Part shown: one piece after another, positions 15,632 through 18,807 of the stretch
How the letters are laid out: every line of letters begins with the position of its first letter
How positions within the stretch are numbered: the first letter of the stretch is position 1
Assembly: GCA_023411645.1 (NCBI GenBank)
Contig: JAEYON010000155.1
Span: 1 to 18,807 of the forward strand
Direction of reading: 5' to 3'
DNA length: 18,807 nt
Source of the DNA: Bacillota bacterium
GTDB lineage: Bacteria; Bacillota; Clostridia; Acetivibrionales; DTU013
Program-made: the position numbers and the translations under genes
Notes under the pieces: generated by a model
Database searches by the model: none
Told to the model about the DNA's origin: nothing
The model's input: the letters and a program-made list of their open reading frames with translations, nothing else

Positions 15632-15787
15632 TTATTTATTGCAGCCGCTGCAGTGGTCGCAGCCACCGGTATGGCATGAGCTTTTCTCACTGCAGCCGGA
15701 GCATGTTCCCTTTTTCATTATATGGCGAATTGCCAGAACAAACAAAACAGCCAAGAAAATGCTTAATATTATCGTAGGTAGATTCAT
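15632..15787 (-). CDS. FeoB-associated Cys-rich membrane protein
   Basis: This 51-residue protein is too short for routine gene calling but well supported. It has one hydrophobic N-terminal helix (residues 4-22, TIILSIFLAVLFVLAI) and then a Cys-rich tail with Cys29, Cys32, Cys38, Cys43, Cys46 and Cys49. This is the layout of the small FeoB-associated Cys-rich proteins found after feoB in Bacillota. It has an AGGAGGG ribosome site and lies 13 bases after the feoB stop. The tail could bind iron or another metal at the membrane; its exact role in ferrous iron uptake is not settled. Confidence 0.88.
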   Translation of the reverse strand: MNLPTIILSIFLAVLFVLAIRHIMKKGTCSGCSEKSSCHTGGCDHCSGCNK

Positions 15788-15800
15788 ATTCAAGGCCCTC

Positions 15801-17960
15801 CTAAACAACGGTATTTGCTTTTACATCAGCATGCCGGAGTTCTTTTTTATTATCAGGCGCTGGACGCAGCAGTAAATACAGCATTCCTGCCAGAACAATC
15901 AATGCCGTCGCCGCACCTGCTCCAAACAATTCACCATTGAACACATTAACTAAATGATATGCGATAAATGCAATCACATAGGCAAATGCCGTTTGATATC
16001 CAATCGCGAACCATGTCCATTTCACACTGCCCATTTCACGCTTGATCGCACCAATAGCCGCAAAGCATGGGGCGCAAAGCAAATTAAAGATCAAAAAGGA
16101 CATTGCCGCTGCCGCACTCGGGAATATTTGCATGACAGCAATCCATAGGCCAGGATCGTCCTCACCCATTTCCGCCATGCCGCTAAGCACGCCAATTGTT
16201 CCCACAACGTTCTCCTTCGCCACCAGGCCTGTTACAGTCGCCACGGCCGCCTTCCAGTTTCCAAAGCCCAGAGGGGCAAATATAGGTGCTAATACGCTGC
16301 CAATAACGGCCAGCAAACTGGATTCCTGATCCACAATTTCAAAGGAGCCGTCAGAAAATCCAAAGGCTGAAAGAAACCAGATGATGCCGCAGGCTACAAA
16401 AATCACCGTACCTGCTTTTATAATGAATGCCTTGCTGCGTTCCCACATATGGATTAGCACACCTTTAGGCGCCGGCAGATGGTACTGGGGCAGTTCCATC
16501 ACAAAAGGAGCAGGATCGCCTGAAAACATTTTTGTTTTCTTTAGAATGATGCCGGAAACAATGACAGCCCCAATGCCCATAAAATACATCGCAGGAGCCA
16601 TCCACCATGCACCCCCAAGGATCGCACCAGCTATCAGCGCAATCACCGGAAGTTTCGCGCCGCAGGGAATAAACGTAGTGGTCATGATCGTCATACGGCG
16701 GTCTCTTTCATTTTCGATTGTCTTTGTTGCCATAACACCGGGTACGCCGCAGCCTGAGGATATCAGGAGCGGGATAAAGCTCTTTCCTGAAAGTCCGAAT
16801 TTACGGAATATACGGTCCATAATGAACGCAACACGCGCCATATAGCCGCAATCCTCCAACAGGGACAGAAAGCAGAACAGGATTAACATTTGCGGCACAA
16901 AGCCCAATACAGCTCCCACACCACCGATGATTCCATCCACGATCAATCCGGTGATCCATTCAGCCGCACCAATGTTTATCAGCCAGTCATTCACCGAAGG
17001 CTGGATCCATTCTCCGAATAGAGTGTCATTGGTCCAATCTGTAACAATAGCTCCAATGGTTGTGACGGAAATATAGTATACAAGGAACATCACCAGTGCA
17101 AAAATAGGGAGCGCCAGCCAGCGGTTGGTAACAACCATGTCAATTTTGTCTGATGTAGTCATGGTTCTGCTGCTTTTTCGCACACAATCCTTCATCAATT
17201 CGGAGATATATAAATAGCGCTCGTTTGCAATAATGCTTTCACTATCGTCGTCCAGTGTATTTTCAACGGATGAAGTAATTGCTTCAATACGGTCAGCGTC
17301 CTCTCGGCTGATCTGCAGCTCTTGCTGAATCCTTTCATCTCTTTCGAACAATTTCGTTACAAGCCAACGCAAGTTTCGTCGTTCTGCAAAGCCTTTTACG
17401 ATTTCAGAAATTTCTTCTAACGCTTCTTCAACAGGCGCACTGAATTTGTGCTGCGGTTCGGCGCCGATTTTCTGTTTGGTTAGTAAAATGGCTTTTTCAG
17501 CAGCCTCCATTGAACCGTCGCCTTTGAGAGCGGAGGTCTCAACGATTTCACACCCAAGAGCGTTACTCAGCTTTTTCAGATCAATCTTATCACCGGACTT
17601 TTTAACAAGATCCATCATATTCAAAGCAACGACAACAGGAATCCCCAGCTCGAGCACCTGTGTCGTCAGATACAGGTTCCGCTCCAGATTAGTCCCGTCC
17701 ACCAGATTAATTACTACATCAGGCTTCTCTTTAGTAAGGTAATCACGACTGACGACCTCTTCCAGCGTATAGGGAGAAAGCGAATAAATTCCGGGCAGGT
17801 CTGTAATAATTACATCTTTATGCCCTCGCAGCTTCCCCTCCTTTTTTTCTACGGTTACACCAGGCCAGTTGCCCACATACTGGCTGCTGCCTGTCAAGTC
17901 ATTGAACATCGTCGTCTTCCCACAGTTCGGGTTACCAACAAGAGCAATTTTTATGCCCAT
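15801..17960 (-). CDS. feoB: Ferrous iron transport protein B
   Basis: The 719-residue FeoB has an N-terminal GTP-binding domain and a polytopic membrane domain that carries Fe2+ across the cytoplasmic membrane. G1 is GNPNCGKT at 9-16, G3 is DLPG at 54-57, G4 is NMMD at 114-117 and G5 includes SAL at 143-145. A helical linker domain covers about 150-275. The membrane part starts near 280 and contains the conserved blocks LLISSGCGVPGVMATK and TTTFIPCGAKLPVI, each with a conserved Cys of the gate region. Length is normal. The ATG follows GGGGGT. Two feoA genes are upstream and the Cys-rich gene is downstream. A TTAGC-N4-GCTAA box lies 20 bases before the start. Confidence 0.97.
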   Translation of the reverse strand: MGIKIALVGNPNCGKTTMFNDLTGSSQYVGNWPGVTVEKKEGKLRGHKDVIITDLPGIYSLSPYTLEEVVSRDYLTKEKPDVVINLVDGTNLERNLYLTTQVLELGIPVVVALNMMDLVKKSGDKIDLKKLSNALGCEIVETSALKGDGSMEAAEKAILLTKQKIGAEPQHKFSAPVEEALEEISEIVKGFAERRNLRWLVTKLFERDERIQQELQISREDADRIEAITSSVENTLDDDSESIIANERYLYISELMKDCVRKSSRTMTTSDKIDMVVTNRWLALPIFALVMFLVYYISVTTIGAIVTDWTNDTLFGEWIQPSVNDWLINIGAAEWITGLIVDGIIGGVGAVLGFVPQMLILFCFLSLLEDCGYMARVAFIMDRIFRKFGLSGKSFIPLLISSGCGVPGVMATKTIENERDRRMTIMTTTFIPCGAKLPVIALIAGAILGGAWWMAPAMYFMGIGAVIVSGIILKKTKMFSGDPAPFVMELPQYHLPAPKGVLIHMWERSKAFIIKAGTVIFVACGIIWFLSAFGFSDGSFEIVDQESSLLAVIGSVLAPIFAPLGFGNWKAAVATVTGLVAKENVVGTIGVLSGMAEMGEDDPGLWIAVMQIFPSAAAAMSFLIFNLLCAPCFAAIGAIKREMGSVKWTWFAIGYQTAFAYVIAFIAYHLVNVFNGELFGAGAATALIVLAGMLYLLLRPAPDNKKELRHADVKANTVV

Positions 17961-17980
17961 ACATACCCCCTAAATTATCG

Positions 17981-17994
17981 TTAGCATAAGCTAA
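17981..17994. promoter_or_regulatory. TTAGC-N4-GCTAA box before feoB (DtxR/IdeR-type operator)
   Basis: TTAGCATAAGCTAA is an inverted repeat, extended by one base pair on each side. It lies in the 62-bp gap between feoA and feoB and is the third copy of the same motif in the operon. It resembles iron boxes of DtxR/IdeR/MntR-family repressors (TTAGG-type half-sites). The position allows separate iron control of feoB. Confidence 0.55.
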
Positions 17995-18022
17995 CCTATT
18001 TGTAAAAAATTTATAGCCTGCT

Positions 18023-18244
18023 TCAGTTCACTTCAATATTTTCAGCTTCCGTCATTCGAATGGAAAGCTCGTATCCCCGTACATTGACCTCAATCGGATC
18101 GCCTAAGGGAGCAACCTTCCGGACAAAAATCTCCGTGCCCTTTGTTATCCCCATATCCATAATGCGGCGTTTCAGCGGACCGGTGCCGTTTAATTTCGCA
18201 ACAGATACGGTTTCTCCGCATTTAACTTCCTTCAGTGTCCTCAT
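18023..18244 (-). CDS. feoA: FeoA protein, second copy in the operon
   Basis: This 73-residue SH3-like FeoA domain protein is a cytosolic partner thought to modulate FeoB. The pattern MRTLKEVKCGETVSVAKLNG, then RRIMDMGITKGTEIFVRKVAPLGDPIEVNVRGYELSIRMTEAENI, is a textbook FeoA with the conserved Gly and Leu/Met positions. An AAGGAG site precedes the ATG. It follows the other feoA by 44 bases and precedes feoB by 62. Confidence 0.93.
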   Translation of the reverse strand: MRTLKEVKCGETVSVAKLNGTGPLKRRIMDMGITKGTEIFVRKVAPLGDPIEVNVRGYELSIRMTEAENIEVN

Positions 18245-18288
18245 CTGAAATGCTCCTTCTTCGAGATTATTCTATACTCTACACATGA

Positions 18289-18537
18289 TCATGACGTTTG
18301 AACCCTATTCGCCATAGCTTTGCTGATAGCTATTCTGGTACCCTTAACATTCACAATTACATTCCCGTTCAGTTCATTCACAACAGAAACCTCCGCATTT
18401 TCAACAAAGCCAAGGTTTGTGAGAAAATGCCTGACATCGTCCTTTCCCCGTATGGATCTTACATGTACGACTCCTCCGGTTCCCACCATGCTCAGCGGTA
18501 TTGTATGCTCAAGGGTTGCTGCGTTTCCCGTTGCCAT
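18289..18537 (-). CDS. feoA: FeoA protein, first copy in the operon
   Basis: This 82-residue FeoA-domain protein has RSIRGKDDVRHFLTNLGF near 28-45 and a C-terminal VNVKGTRIAISKAMANRV as its conserved parts. The frame is open further upstream from a TTG, but GGAGG lies eight bases before the ATG at 18537, so that start is chosen. It diverges from the second FeoA, with a longer N-terminus, and is the first gene of the operon. Tandem FeoA proteins before FeoB are common in clostridia, where the two may have distinct contacts with FeoB. Confidence 0.9.
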   Translation of the reverse strand: MATGNAATLEHTIPLSMVGTGGVVHVRSIRGKDDVRHFLTNLGFVENAEVSVVNELNGNVIVNVKGTRIAISKAMANRVQTS

Positions 18538-18558
18538 ATCAATTTCCTCCAATATCAG

Positions 18559-18572
18559 TTAGCAATAGCTAA
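18559..18572. promoter_or_regulatory. TTAGC-N4-GCTAA box proximal to feoA (DtxR/IdeR-type operator)
   Basis: TTAGCAATAGCTAA, extended to GTTAGC/GCTAAC, lies 21 bases before the first feoA start codon. It sits downstream of both candidate promoters, where a bound repressor would block transcription. It is centred 36 bp from the distal box. Confidence 0.6.
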
Positions 18573-18594
18573 CGAAATGTCTTATATTTAGGGG

Positions 18595-18608
18595 TTAGCA
18601 TATGCTAA
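18595..18608. promoter_or_regulatory. TTAGC-N4-GCTAA box distal to feoA (DtxR/IdeR-type operator)
   Basis: TTAGCATATGCTAA is a perfect 14-bp palindrome flanked by GGG and TCCC that extend the symmetry. It overlaps the -35 of a weaker candidate promoter (ATTAGC, 17 bases, TATAAG at 18586-18581). It lies about +10 to +23 of the stronger one upstream. Confidence 0.6.
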
Positions 18609-18624
18609 TCCCTTCCTAAGGTCT

Positions 18625-18653
18625 AGTTTACGCCTGCAAATATTGTTTGTCAA
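18625..18653 (-). promoter_or_regulatory. Candidate promoter of the feo operon
   Basis: On the minus strand TTGACA (18653-18648) and TAAACT (18630-18625) are separated by 17 bases. The -35 is perfect and the -10 matches at four of six positions. Both operator-like boxes lie downstream, before the first feoA. The -35 sits in the loop of the palindrome at 18636-18665. Confidence 0.5.
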
Positions 18654-18665
18654 GACAATATTTGC
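18636..18665. repeat. 11-8-11 palindrome next to the right IS end
   Basis: GCAAATATTGT (18636-18646) and ACAATATTTGC (18655-18665) pair perfectly around an 8-base centre. There is no T run on either strand, so it is not a standard terminator. It lies 15 bases from the IS boundary at 18681 and overlaps the candidate feo promoter. An operator or recombination-type site is possible. Confidence 0.5.
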
Positions 18666-18680
18666 GAATTTGATGGTTAC

Positions 18681-18807
18681 TGTGATCCGTTTTTGATATT
18701 GTCTTAATAACCCGTCAGTGATTTTGTCTCACCTGGATGTGGTATATAATAACCTCATGTCAAAAATATGGGGTGGAATGGATGCGGAGGATTGAATTGA
18801 CTGTGGA
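18681..18807 (+). mobile_element. End of an insertion sequence (right copy, partial, reads out of the window)
   Basis: This is the exact inverted copy of bases 1-127. It begins TGTGATCC at the boundary with unique sequence, contains TATAAT at 18745-18750 and opens a reading frame at 18782 directed out of the window. Together the two copies make the unique 18.55 kb look like a segment between two outward-facing insertion sequences. Whether both belong to one composite structure cannot be told from here. Confidence 0.6.
18782..18807 (+). CDS. Transposase, first codons only (partial)
   Basis: MRRIELTV is encoded from the ATG at 18782, with GGGGTGG five bases upstream, and continues past the window end. 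It is identical to the copy at the left end. The family guess (IS1202/ISNCY-like) comes from the recalled N-terminal pattern and is tentative. Confidence 0.35.

Noticed and set aside
18636..18665. Rho-independent terminator next to the right IS end
   Set aside because: Neither strand has a T run after the stem, and the stem is AT-rich.
1..18807. Linear phage or plasmid with terminal inverted repeats
   Set aside because: There are no replication, terminal protein or phage genes; the repeats read into a transposase-like start, and the 127-base length matches an assembler k-mer.

Overview
The window reads as a chromosomal segment of a Gram-positive, low-to-moderate GC Bacillota, most likely a clostridial relative. 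The grounds are strong Shine-Dalgarno sites, canonical sigma-A-type promoters, a tandem feoA-feoA-feoB operon with a small Cys-rich partner, a CheX-like phosphatase, a radical SAM/SPASM protein and an ABC-2 exporter of the COG4586/4587/3694 type. No rRNA, tRNA, CRISPR array or phage gene was seen.

The window begins and ends with the same 127 bp in inverted orientation (1-127 and 18681-18807). Each copy reads outward into the first codons of a gene, MRRIELTV, which resembles the start of IS1202/ISNCY-type transposases. The unique 18.55 kb is therefore bounded by two outward-facing ends of one repeated element. The length of exactly 127 also fits a contig broken at a repeat by a k=127 assembler, so the real repeat is probably a longer insertion sequence.

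Layout from left to right. (1) 228-4034 (+): a cytosolic beta-lactamase-fold serine hydrolase, then two ABC-2 permeases and their ATPase in one tight operon behind a good promoter. (2) 4000-6657 (-): a radical SAM/SPASM protein followed by a C45 (acyl-CoA:6-APA acyltransferase-like) Ntn hydrolase. The Ntn hydrolase gene overlaps the exporter operon tail to tail, and its start codon lies in an RNA hairpin. (3) 6818-7783 (+): an AraC regulator with a low-complexity linker. (4) 7904-11680 (+): a 2-keto-3-deoxygluconate kinase, an IclR/KdgR-type regulator and a large glycosidase-like protein of unrecognised family, together suggesting uronate or pectin-type sugar use; a rho-independent terminator follows. 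(5) 11831-13089 (-): a CheY-like receiver and a protein joining MshEN-like (possible c-di-GMP binding) repeats to a CheX-type phosphatase domain. (6) 13218-14852 (-): an acyl-CoA synthetase with its own promoter and upstream direct repeats. (7) 14853-15631: a gene-free stretch of 779 bp with palindromes and a 214-bp MITE-like giant hairpin. (8) 15632-18537 (-): ferrous iron uptake genes feoA, feoA, feoB and a small Cys-rich membrane protein, with three TTAGC-N4-GCTAA boxes that look like DtxR/IdeR-family operators.

The modules look like ordinary accessory metabolism plus iron transport. The less usual items are the MshEN-CheX/CheY pair, the unassigned glycosidase-like protein, the structured intergenic region and the inverted IS ends.
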